Source: Roseibium album
Lineage (GTDB): Bacteria > Pseudomonadota > Alphaproteobacteria > Rhizobiales > Stappiaceae
Length of the DNA: 64,000 nt
Reading direction: 5' to 3'
NCBI RefSeq assembly: GCF_001404515.1
Contig: NZ_CXWE01000005.1
Location: 186,001 to 250,000 of the forward strand
This document shows, one piece after another, positions 56,706 through 64,000 of this stretch (positions are counted from its first letter, which is position 1; every line of letters begins with the position of its first letter). The notes below the pieces were generated by a model. That model searched no databases. It was not told where the DNA came from and worked only from the letters and a program-made list of their open reading frames with translations. Made by a program: the position numbers and the translations under genes.

Positions 56706-57293
56706 CTACGCAGCAAGCTCAAGCGTCTTCGCCAATGCCGCGTCCCTATTGGCCGGGTCGGCCATCAGTTGATCGGCTGCAACAATCGTAACATCCTTGA
56801 TGCCGACAAAACCGAGTACGTGTTCAAGGTAGGTAGAAGCAAAATCTATTTCGGACCCTACTTTCGTACCCCCGGAAGCTACAAGAACATAAGCTCGTTT
56901 GTCTTCCAGCAGCCCGATCGGACCGTTCTCCGAGTAAACGAACGTTTCACGCGCTCGCGCAATCTGATCTATCCAAGCTTTCAGTGCAGCAGGAACGGAA
57001 AAATTGTAGATAGGTGTTCCGATCACAATGGTATCGGCCGACTTTAATTCACTCACCAGGGTATCGGAAAAAGCAAGTTTCATACGCTGCTCTGCGCTTC
57101 GCTTGGCCGGATCGGTGAAATTGGCTCCAACCCATTCCTCGTCCAGATACGGCAATCCCTGGGAAACATCCCGTACAAGTACTTTTGCGTCGGGATCCTT
57201 GCCGATCAGGGTTTTCACCAAGGACTCTGTCAGAGCGCGCGTGACCGAATCTGTCTTTCTGGCAGAGGCATCGATTTGAAGGATAGTGCTCAT
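56706..57293 (-). CDS. azoR: FMN-dependent NADH-azoreductase
   Basis: AzoR reduces quinones and azo compounds using NADH and FMN and is linked to thiol and quinone stress. The 195-residue product has the flavodoxin-like LQIDASARKTDSVTRAL start, ADTIVIGTPIYNFSVPAALKAWIDQIARARETFVYSENG and AYVLVASGG. The ATG at 57293 has GGAG 6 nt upstream. The longer frame to 57365 lacks one. It stands alone, with a repeat-containing promoter region. Confidence 0.93.
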   Translation of the reverse strand: MSTILQIDASARKTDSVTRALTESLVKTLIGKDPDAKVLVRDVSQGLPYLDEEWVGANFTDPAKRSAEQRMKLAFSDTLVSELKSADTIVIGTPIYNFSVPAALKAWIDQIARARETFVYSENGPIGLLEDKRAYVLVASGGTKVGSEIDFASTYLEHVLGFVGIKDVTIVAADQLMADPANRDAALAKTLELAA

Positions 57294-57326
57294 GATGTTC
57301 TCCAAATTGCGAACCAAAGGGCTTTT

Positions 57327-57355
57327 GTTCGAAAACATGAGATAATCAGTTCGAA
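57327..57355. promoter_or_regulatory. Direct GTTCGAA repeats upstream of azoR
   Basis: GTTCGAA occurs at 57327-57333 and 57349-57355, exactly 22 bp (two helical turns) apart on the same strand, 34-62 bp upstream of the azoR ATG. Each half is itself the palindrome TTCGAA. A dimeric regulator binding both is plausible, but none is encoded nearby. Confidence 0.4.
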
Positions 57356-57492
57356 TGAAGCCCACTAGGTGTTAATTTGTGAACAGTACGTTGAACGAGA
57401 GACGGTTGTCAGCTTAACTCATGCGTTCAGACTCGGGCCTTGTGTTCAGGAAGTCCGGTCGCAGCGTTTTGCTTTCGAAATTTTTCAGGGTG

Positions 57493-58911
57493 TCAGCGTA
57501 TCTGTCCGACGTATCGCTGCATTCCGTCCGGAGACGGCATGTTTGCGTGCAAGCTGGCAAATTCTGATAGTTTTTCAGCCACAACCGGCTCAGGCAGAGA
57601 ACTGCGTCGTGTCGAAAGGTCGACATGCAACAACAACGTCTCCACTGTCGCCGCCAGCTTTTCGTCGGCACCTTTCAGAAAATGAAAAAGGTGCAATTTC
57701 TTGCCGTCACCATTCAGAACCTGCGTTGTAACCGTCAGTGGCTCACCCGCGCTCAGTTCGTCAAGATGACGGATATGCGTTTCGACCGTGAAATAGCTAT
57801 TGCCGGATTCGACGTAATCGGCATCAACGCCGATCATTTCCATGAATCTGTCGCTCGCAGCAGCTGCTGCCTCGAGATAGTGGGCCTCGTTCATGTGCCC
57901 ATTGTAGTCAACCCAGCTCTGGGGCACTTTCCGGCTTACGGTGACGGGCAGGACTGTGTTCTTGTGAACCGGAAAGGTGACCTCATGCCGACTGATAACC
58001 CCCCCAGCCCCGCTGCCGGTTTTTTTGAGGGCGCGCATCATTCCGACCAGATTATCGTCTCGCAGGTGCTCAAGCTCACGTATTGTCATGTGGCCGGACT
58101 GGGCATCTGATTGTCCCGCAATCAGACCCACCAGTTCATCGTCAAACTCCGGCACATCCATCAGTTTCGTCCACGGCCATTCCAGCGCCGGTCCGAATTG
58201 AGCCATGAAGTGCTTCATGCCCGCTTCACCTCCGGCAATCCTGTAGGTTTCGAACAGCCCCATCTGCGCCCAGCGAATTCCGAACGCCATGCGAATGGCT
58301 TCGTCGATCTCTTCCGTTGTCGCAACTCCGTCCTTGACCAGCCAGAGACTTTCCCGCCAAACGGCTTCCAGAAGCCGGTCGGCAATATGGGCATCGATTT
58401 CCTTGCGCAATATCAGCGGGAACATGCCGAGTTTTTTCAAGATGTCGGCAGCCTTGGCGGTTACTCCCGCATCTCCGACCAGTTCGACAAGTGGCAGCAG
58501 ATAAACCGGATTGAACGGGTGGGCGACGATTGCCCGAGCGCCTTTGCCATTCAATTCGGATGGTTTGAAGCCGGATGTAGATGACCCGATCACAGCGTCC
58601 GCAGCAGCAAGCTCTGATATCGCACACAGGACATTGTGTTTCAGTTCCAGCCTTTCAGGAATACTCTCCTGAACCCAATCGGCCCCAGAAACGGCGTCGG
58701 CCATTTCCGCGTGAAATGTCAGCGTTCCTTCCGTCGGCATCAACCTGTCATAAAGGGAAGGAAGGCTTCTGCGGGCATTTGCGACAACTTCATTGATCTT
58801 GCGTTCGGCGTCCGGATCCGGGTCGAACACCGCAACGTTCCAACCGTTCAGAAGAAAGCGGGCCGCCCAGCCTCCACCGATCACACCACCACCGACAATA
58901 GCAGCTTTCAT
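57493..58911 (-). CDS. L-carnitine dehydrogenase fused to a thioesterase domain
   Basis: The N-terminal part (residues 1-~315) is a 3-hydroxyacyl-CoA dehydrogenase-like enzyme: AIVGGGVIGGGWAARFLLNGWNVAVFDPD binds NAD, and AHPFNPVYLLPLVEL is the conserved catalytic segment. It fits L-carnitine 3-dehydrogenase, which makes 3-dehydrocarnitine. The C-terminal ~140 residues (VDYNGHMNEAHYLEAAAAASDRFM) are a 4-hydroxybenzoyl-CoA-type hot-dog thioesterase. Fusions of this kind occur in rhizobia and are thought to hydrolyse betainyl-CoA to glycine betaine. The gene is last in the catabolic operon and overlaps the upstream cleavage-enzyme gene by 4 bp. Confidence 0.88.
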   Translation of the reverse strand: MKAAIVGGGVIGGGWAARFLLNGWNVAVFDPDPDAERKINEVVANARRSLPSLYDRLMPTEGTLTFHAEMADAVSGADWVQESIPERLELKHNVLCAISELAAADAVIGSSTSGFKPSELNGKGARAIVAHPFNPVYLLPLVELVGDAGVTAKAADILKKLGMFPLILRKEIDAHIADRLLEAVWRESLWLVKDGVATTEEIDEAIRMAFGIRWAQMGLFETYRIAGGEAGMKHFMAQFGPALEWPWTKLMDVPEFDDELVGLIAGQSDAQSGHMTIRELEHLRDDNLVGMMRALKKTGSGAGGVISRHEVTFPVHKNTVLPVTVSRKVPQSWVDYNGHMNEAHYLEAAAAASDRFMEMIGVDADYVESGNSYFTVETHIRHLDELSAGEPLTVTTQVLNGDGKKLHLFHFLKGADEKLAATVETLLLHVDLSTRRSSLPEPVVAEKLSEFASLHANMPSPDGMQRYVGQIR

Positions 58912-59819
58912 TTTGGAGCTTTCTTTGTCAGTCCGAGTTGGGACCGGACATCGTCGGGGCCCATGACGCGCGCGCCCATTCCTTCAATCACTGACGCCGC
59001 TTTTTCAACAAGTTGCGCATTTGTTGCCAATACGCCTTTTTCCAGAAAGAGATTGTCTTCCAGTCCGACACGCACATTACCTCCCGCCAGAACTGCGGCA
59101 GCCGCATAGGGCATCTGGTCCCGCCCCAGGCTGAAAGCTGACCAGTTCCAGTCTGACGGGATCGCGTTCACCATCGCCATGAAGGTATTCAGATCGTTCG
59201 GAGCTCCCCACGGAACCCCCATGCACAATTGAACGAGCGCCGGGGAGTCCAGGGTTCCTTCGCTCACCAACTGCTTGGCGAACCAGAGGTGGCCTGTATC
59301 GAAAGCCTCGATTTCTGGCTTAACTCCAAGGTCCGTCATCATGGCCCCCATAGCACGAAGCATTCCGGGCGTGTTGGTCATAACATAGTCTGCTTCAGCG
59401 AAATTCATCGTCCCGCAATCCAGGGTGCAGATTTCCGGAAGACATTCCGCAATATGAGCCACGCGCTCGCTGCCACCAATCATGTCCGTCCCGGAATCAT
59501 TCACCGGGAAGGGCGCTTCGGTTGGGCCAAAGACAATGTCTCCGCCCATACCAGCGGTTAGATTGAGAACCACATCAACGTCAGCAGCACGAATGAGATC
59601 GGTTACTTCGCGATACAGGTCGAGCCTGCGGGAGGGTACCCCTGTTTCCGGATCGCGCACATGACAGTGGACAACGGCAGCCCCCGCCTTCGCGGCATCG
59701 ATTGCGCTATCAGCGATCTGTTTCGGGCTGCGGGGTACGTGAGGCGATTTGTCCTGTGTGCTCCCTGATCCGGTCACGGCGCAGGTTATGAAGACTTTCC
59801 GGTTCATCTGCAATGGCAT
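58908..59819 (-). CDS. Beta-keto acid cleavage enzyme (BKACE), probably for 3-dehydrocarnitine
   Basis: BKACE enzymes exchange the acyl part of a beta-keto acid with acetyl-CoA, giving acetoacetate and an acyl-CoA. The 303-residue TIM-barrel protein has ITCAVTGSGS, the zinc pair in AAVVHCHVRDPETGVPSRR, NLTAGMGG and PEIEAFDTGHLWFAKQLV. Next to a carnitine dehydrogenase the expected substrate is 3-dehydrocarnitine, giving betainyl-CoA. The ATG at 59819 has GGAG 7 nt upstream. The open frame to 59924 runs into the hydratase gene. Confidence 0.9.
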   Translation of the reverse strand: MPLQMNRKVFITCAVTGSGSTQDKSPHVPRSPKQIADSAIDAAKAGAAVVHCHVRDPETGVPSRRLDLYREVTDLIRAADVDVVLNLTAGMGGDIVFGPTEAPFPVNDSGTDMIGGSERVAHIAECLPEICTLDCGTMNFAEADYVMTNTPGMLRAMGAMMTDLGVKPEIEAFDTGHLWFAKQLVSEGTLDSPALVQLCMGVPWGAPNDLNTFMAMVNAIPSDWNWSAFSLGRDQMPYAAAAVLAGGNVRVGLEDNLFLEKGVLATNAQLVEKAASVIEGMGARVMGPDDVRSQLGLTKKAPK

Positions 59820-59829
59820 GTTATGTCTC

Positions 59830-60612
59830 CTATCGACCTTTCCAGACAGGGTCTCGTTTTTCTGCGAAAGCTCTCGCTCCCTCGAGCTGGTCCTCGGAGC
59901 GATAGAGCCGTTCGACAGTTTCAAATTGGCTTTTGGTAATGCGGTTCAACGCATCCTGAAACTTCATGTCTTCCGCCTCTCTCACGACTTCCTTGATCGC
60001 CGCATAAACAAGCGGAGGTCCTGACGCCAGCAGATTGGCGAGTTTCCACGTCTCTTCCTTGAGACGCTCAGGCGAATGGATATGATTTATCAGGCCCCAG
60101 CGAGCAGCCTCCTCGGCATCAAGCCAACGACCTGTCAGAAGCATTTCCATCGCGATGTGATAGGGAATTCGCTTCGGTAACTTGATACTAGCCGCGTCGG
60201 CAACCGTCCCAGAACGTATTTCAGGCAAGGCGAAAGTTGCATGATCTGCTGCCAGGATGACATCCGCTGACAACGCGAGTTCCAGCCCGCCTCCACAGCA
60301 GATTCCGTTGATTGCCGCAATTACGGGTTTGTTCAGACCGCGCAGTTCCTGGAGCCCACCGAACCCGCCCTTGCCGTAGTCGCCGTCGACTGCATCACCG
60401 TCTGCGGCAGCTTTCAGATCCCAGCCCGGACAGAAAAATTTTCCTCCGGCACCTGTGATGATTGCAACACGCAATTCAGGATCGTCTCGAAAATTAGTAA
60501 ACACCTCCCCCATGATCCGGCTTGTTTCCAGATCGATTGCATTTGCCTTCGGACGATCGAGTGTGACTTCGAGAATTCGGTTTTCTTTCCGGATTTTCAG
60601 GGGGCTAGCCAT
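59830..60612 (-). CDS. caiD: Carnitinyl-CoA dehydratase/crotonobetainyl-CoA hydratase (CaiD-like)
   Basis: CaiD interconverts crotonobetainyl-CoA and L-carnitinyl-CoA. The 260-residue crotonase follows E. coli CaiD closely as remembered: ILEVTLDRPKANAIDLETSRIMGEVFTNFRDDPELRVAIITGAGGKFFCPGWDLKAAADG and the AFAEKRDPVWKGR end. Both catalytic-type glutamates remain (GGGLELA and LPEIRSG), while the usual PGxGG turn reads ADAAS. The ATG at 60612 has GAGGT 8 nt upstream and is preferred over the GTG at 60627. It is 4 bp after the CoA-ligase gene. Confidence 0.88.
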   Translation of the reverse strand: MASPLKIRKENRILEVTLDRPKANAIDLETSRIMGEVFTNFRDDPELRVAIITGAGGKFFCPGWDLKAAADGDAVDGDYGKGGFGGLQELRGLNKPVIAAINGICCGGGLELALSADVILAADHATFALPEIRSGTVADAASIKLPKRIPYHIAMEMLLTGRWLDAEEAARWGLINHIHSPERLKEETWKLANLLASGPPLVYAAIKEVVREAEDMKFQDALNRITKSQFETVERLYRSEDQLEGARAFAEKRDPVWKGR

Positions 60613-60616
60613 CGTT

Positions 60617-62641
60617 TTACACCTCACATCTGATCAGCGCGTCCGCTGCAATGGCAAAGTTTTCACCGCAAAGGAGCGGATTAACTTCAACTTCCGAAAC
60701 TGCCGCCGACATGGCATAGGCCTGAACCGACATCACTGCGTCGACAATCGCTGCCCTGTCGCAAGCCGGTTGCCCGCGATAACCCTTCAGAACACACCCA
60801 ATCTTCAATTGATCCAACGCCGTTTCAACGTCACTCCGGGAAACAGGCAAGATCATCGAGAAGCTGTCTTGAAGCAATTCGGTAAGCACTCCGCCGGCAG
60901 CCAGCGTCAGCACATATCCGTGAGCGGGATCCAGCACGACACCAATCAGCAATTCGATCACCGCATCAGAAATCATTTCTTCAACGAGGAACGTTTCAGC
61001 AGGCATTGTTGACGCCGCATCCATGACGTCCTGTCTGGTTTTCAATAGCAGTGCGACCGCACCTGCTTCACTTTTGTGCGCAAAACCAACACCTTTCAGG
61101 ACGACAGGAAATCCGATCTGCACAGCTGCATCGGCAGCGCGTTTCGAAGAATGCACACTGATACTCTTCGGGGTCCGAAGTCCATGACTTCGCAGAAGTG
61201 CTTTTGCCTGCGCTTCCCCGATCACAGTTTCTTCCTTTGGCGTTCTGGGAATATGGATCGCATCCTTGGACGGCTCCTTGCCGGCAAATGCTGCAGCTTC
61301 GATGGCGGCAAGCGCGTCTTCCAACCCGCATAGCGGAACCAACCCTCGCGCGAACAAATCAAGTGCGATCGCCTCGGGCATTGTCTCTTGCAGGGAGCTG
61401 AGAATACCCATCGGCTTGCCGCTCTTGTTTTTCGCAATTTCCACCGCATCAATAACTTGCAACCAATCATCCAAATCACAACGGTCGGAGCGTGGGAAAT
61501 CAAGTACAACGACACCGAAGGAGGCTTCGCCCTCCATCATGATCGAAAAGACGTGACTCATGGAATCGACGTCTCTCCAGATGTAGGTGTGGTAGTCAAG
61601 TGGATTGGCCAGGGCCACCTTGTCGCCGAGCAATTCATTCAGAACCGTTTTTTGTGTGGCACTCAGTGCCGGAAAGGTGATGTTTCTATCCGAGGCCAGA
61701 TCCGCAATGAGGCTCGCTTCGCCACCTGAACATGACATGGACACGATACTGCCATCGGCAAGTGTCCCGACCATGTGCATCATCTTCAGTGTTTCCAAAA
61801 ACGTGGAAAGACTTGTTACTTCGGCAATTCCCAGCTTTGAAAAGAGAGCAGTTGCACCGACTGCGCTACCTGCGAGCGACGCGGTATGAGACATGGTTGT
61901 GGACCGCGCTTGAGCGGATCGACCAATTTTCAAGACGACAACGGGTTTGCCCGCTTTTTTAGCACGTCGCGCAAAGTTTTCGAATGCCGACAGGTCATCT
62001 AGGCCTTCAACATAGAGCCCGATCGCAGTTACCCGCTCGTCGCCAAGAAGAGCTTCTGCGATCGCGGACAACCCGGTCTGAGCCTGGTTCCCTGCGGTCG
62101 CAAGATACGCAATCGGCAAACCTCGCTTCTGCATTGTTAGGTTCAGCGCGATATTGGACGACTGCGTCAGGATCGCGACACCGTTGGGCACTCCAACCAA
62201 TCCGTGCTGATCCGGCCAGAGCGCGGCGCCATCCAGTGCGTTGATGAAGCCATAGCAATTCGGTCCCAATATCGGCATCTCGCCAGCCGCTTCAACCAGA
62301 ACATCCTGTAGATTGTCGGCGTCCTCAAGTTCAGCTGACGCTTCTTTGAAGCCAGAGGCGAAGCAAACGGCACCGCCTGCGCCAATCTTCGCAAGTGTTT
62401 GAACGATCTCTATGGTCGAATGGCGATTGACCCCGACAAATGCGGCATCAGGAACGAACGGCAGTTCTGCGACAGAGCGAACGGTGGGCGAACCAGACAG
62501 TTCCTTCTTGCTGGGATGGACCGCACAGATATCGCCGCAAAACCCGTTTTTTCGGCACTCACGAATAACGTTTTCACACCAGGCTCCACCACCGACAACA
62601 ACAATTGATTTGGGACGAAGCAACCGTCTCAGGTCACGCAT
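60617..62641 (-). CDS. NDP-forming acyl-CoA synthetase (fused alpha-beta type)
   Basis: The 674-residue protein has a CoA-binding Rossmann domain (residues ~5-130; PKSIVVVGGGAWCENVI, LGPNCYGFIN), a succinyl-CoA ligase-like middle with the phosphohistidine segment TMSHTASLAGS (H252) and a C-terminal ATP-grasp domain (~455-670; GFPVVLKGVGFAHKSEAGAVAL, VEVNPLLC). This class makes an acyl-CoA from acid, CoA and ATP with release of ADP and phosphate, and is reversible. In this operon it most likely activates gamma-butyrobetaine, crotonobetaine or carnitine. The choice among them cannot be read from sequence. Confidence 0.85.
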   Translation of the reverse strand: MRDLRRLLRPKSIVVVGGGAWCENVIRECRKNGFCGDICAVHPSKKELSGSPTVRSVAELPFVPDAAFVGVNRHSTIEIVQTLAKIGAGGAVCFASGFKEASAELEDADNLQDVLVEAAGEMPILGPNCYGFINALDGAALWPDQHGLVGVPNGVAILTQSSNIALNLTMQKRGLPIAYLATAGNQAQTGLSAIAEALLGDERVTAIGLYVEGLDDLSAFENFARRAKKAGKPVVVLKIGRSAQARSTTMSHTASLAGSAVGATALFSKLGIAEVTSLSTFLETLKMMHMVGTLADGSIVSMSCSGGEASLIADLASDRNITFPALSATQKTVLNELLGDKVALANPLDYHTYIWRDVDSMSHVFSIMMEGEASFGVVVLDFPRSDRCDLDDWLQVIDAVEIAKNKSGKPMGILSSLQETMPEAIALDLFARGLVPLCGLEDALAAIEAAAFAGKEPSKDAIHIPRTPKEETVIGEAQAKALLRSHGLRTPKSISVHSSKRAADAAVQIGFPVVLKGVGFAHKSEAGAVALLLKTRQDVMDAASTMPAETFLVEEMISDAVIELLIGVVLDPAHGYVLTLAAGGVLTELLQDSFSMILPVSRSDVETALDQLKIGCVLKGYRGQPACDRAAIVDAVMSVQAYAMSAAVSEVEVNPLLCGENFAIAADALIRCEV

Positions 62642-62644
62642 CGA

Positions 62645-63805
62645 CTATGCTCCAAGCGGTCGGAAAATGTCACGGCTGATGATATGACGCTGGATTTCGC
62701 TGGTGCCGTCCCAAATACGTTCCACGCGCGCATCGCGCCAGAAGCGTTCAATCGGAAAATCGTCCATCAGTCCCATACCACCATGGATTTGCAAGGTGGT
62801 GTCCGTGACCCTGGCAAGCATCTCTGTGGCATAAAGTTTGGCGCTGGCGATTTCCCTGTTGGCGGACAGTCCCTGATCCAGACGCCACGCACCTGAAAGT
62901 GTCAGCCAGTCGGCCGCGTCGATTTCAGTAATCATGTCTGCAACCTGAAAGCTGATCCCCTGAAACTTTGCGATCGCCTGACCGAACTGATTTCGTTCAG
63001 CGGCATAGGACACGGCGTGGTCGAAACATCTTCTGGCCCGGCCAACACTCATCGCCGCAACGGTGAGGCGTGTCGCATAGAGCCATTCGTTCATCACCGC
63101 AAACCCGCCGTCGACTTCCCCAAGCACCTGGGTGTCAGGCAGTCGGCATCCATCAAAATAGAGAATATAGTTCTTGTAACCGCGATGACTGACCGATGTG
63201 TAACCCTCGCGGATTTCAAATCCCGGTGTGCCACGGTCAACCAGAAAGCAAGTGATGCGTTTTTTGGGCCCCTTGGGCGTATCGTCGACGCCCGTCGCCA
63301 CGAAGACAATGAAAAAATCCGCATGTTCTGCGCCTGAAATAAAGTGCTTTGATCCTGAGACGACCCAATCACCCGCGTCCCGCACTGCCTGACACTTCAT
63401 GCCTCGCACATCCGAACCCGCATCGGGTTCGGTCATTGCGAGTGCGTCCATCTTATCTCCGCGTACCGCAGGCAATAGATACCGTTCTCGTTGCTCTTCC
63501 GAACAGGCCATAAGAATATTTTGAGGACGCCCGAAAAAATGCGTGAGCGCCATGGATCCACGGCCAAGCTCTCGTTCTACAAGCGTGAAATCCAGATGGC
63601 CAAGTCCGGCGCCGCCGACGGTCTCCGGAAAATTGCAGGCATAAAATCCAAGATCGATGCATTTGCGCCTTATCTCATTCCCGAGTTCAAGAGGTACCCG
63701 GCCGGTCTTTTCAACCAGCGCCTCGTGCGGATAAATCTCATTTTCCACGAACGAACGCACCGTTGAGACAATCATCTCCTGCTCTTCGCTCATACCAAAA
63801 TGCAT
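62645..63805 (-). CDS. Acyl-CoA dehydrogenase (candidate gamma-butyrobetainyl-CoA dehydrogenase)
   Basis: The 386-residue flavoprotein has the standard family blocks LAMTEPDAGSDVRGMKCQA, ISGAEHADFFIVFVAT, ERNQFGQAIAKFQGISFQVADM and LQIHGGMGLMDDFPIERFWRDAR. The segment that usually holds the catalytic Glu reads IWDGTSEIQRHI, with Asp366 at that place. First gene of the operon, with GGAG 7 nt before the ATG. In context it would oxidise gamma-butyrobetainyl-CoA to crotonobetainyl-CoA, the CaiD substrate. Confidence 0.87.
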   Translation of the reverse strand: MHFGMSEEQEMIVSTVRSFVENEIYPHEALVEKTGRVPLELGNEIRRKCIDLGFYACNFPETVGGAGLGHLDFTLVERELGRGSMALTHFFGRPQNILMACSEEQRERYLLPAVRGDKMDALAMTEPDAGSDVRGMKCQAVRDAGDWVVSGSKHFISGAEHADFFIVFVATGVDDTPKGPKKRITCFLVDRGTPGFEIREGYTSVSHRGYKNYILYFDGCRLPDTQVLGEVDGGFAVMNEWLYATRLTVAAMSVGRARRCFDHAVSYAAERNQFGQAIAKFQGISFQVADMITEIDAADWLTLSGAWRLDQGLSANREIASAKLYATEMLARVTDTTLQIHGGMGLMDDFPIERFWRDARVERIWDGTSEIQRHIISRDIFRPLGA

Positions 63806-63883
63806 CTACGATCTCCTCTTGCACTGCCTGTACAAGAGTGAGACAAGACGACAGACGAGAGTGTGCAGTTTTGGTAGAAAAGC

Positions 63884-64000
63884 ATGCAGAATTTGAAAAA
63901 ATCTGACATGGTACGTTCCTTGGGTGTTCTGCTCTTCGAGAACTTTTCCAATCACTGCCTGGCAAATGCCATCGAACCTTTCCGTGCAGCCAACGCAATT
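63884..64000 (+). CDS. GlxA/AraC-family regulator, N-terminal part (runs off the right edge)
   Basis: The 39 visible residues, including VRSLGVLLFENFSNHCLANA and IEPFRAANAI, match the start of GlxA-type regulators, which pair a DJ-1/PfpI-like domain with an AraC helix-turn-helix. The carnitine regulator CdhR belongs to this type. It is divergent from the catabolic operon across a 78-bp gap and is the likely activator. An ATG at 63908 is an alternative start. Confidence 0.82.
   Translation, partial: MQNLKKSDMVRSLGVLLFENFSNHCLANAIEPFRAANAI

Noticed and set aside
57369..57731. 120-codon plus-strand frame upstream of azoR
   Set aside because: Most of it is the antisense shadow of the thioesterase domain of the carnitine dehydrogenase fusion, with no ribosome site.

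Overview
The window reads as a chromosomal segment of an alphaproteobacterium, most likely a marine member of the Hyphomicrobiales related to Stappia/Labrenzia/Roseibium (inference). Supporting signs are the long alphaproteobacterial FtsZ with its linker and [12 protein letters not shown] tail, the dcw gene order running on into lpxC, bamD and recN, the BA14K and DUF2336 families, and GlxA-type and MocR-type regulators. There is no CRISPR array, insertion sequence, prophage, tRNA or rRNA that I can see.

Region 1 (1-21.9 kb, all on the minus strand) is the division and cell wall (dcw) cluster. In transcription order it is mraZ, rsmH, ftsL, ftsI, murE, murF, mraY, murD, ftsW, murG, murC, murB, ddl, ftsQ, ftsA, ftsZ, then lpxC, bamD and the start of recN. 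Genes overlap or nearly touch through ftsA. The mraZ promoter is embedded in TGGG repeats at exact 10-bp spacing, which look like MraZ boxes. Together these genes make lipid II, assemble the divisome, and start lipid A synthesis and outer-membrane protein assembly.

Region 2 (22-36 kb) is accessory. It holds a 1001-residue protein with a lysozyme-like head and six beta-type modules that looks secreted, an AraC regulator divergent from a cupin-FMO pair, the RNase P RNA gene, an SDR enzyme, a Crp/Fnr regulator, an AhpD-like protein with a TetR regulator, an AtoDA-type CoA transferase, and a MocR regulator divergent from a flavin-binding protein.

Region 3 (35.5-56.4 kb) mixes cell-wall enzymes (SLT transglycosylase, AmiD-like amidase, two convergent LAS-motif proteins), a GGDEF-EAL protein, an arsR-arsC-arsH operon, a PMT-like glycosyltransferase, a fused 5-oxoprolinase-type enzyme, a chemoreceptor, a HugZ-like protein, a LysE exporter and several small or uncharacterised proteins.

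Region 4 (57.5-64 kb) is a compact quaternary-amine catabolic operon facing a GlxA/AraC regulator that runs off the right edge: acyl-CoA dehydrogenase, NDP-forming acyl-CoA synthetase, CaiD-like hydratase, beta-keto acid cleavage enzyme, and a carnitine dehydrogenase fused to a thioesterase. The set fits degradation of gamma-butyrobetaine or crotonobetaine through carnitine to glycine betaine and acetoacetate. Its unusual point is an ADP-forming type CoA ligase where CaiB or CaiC would be expected.
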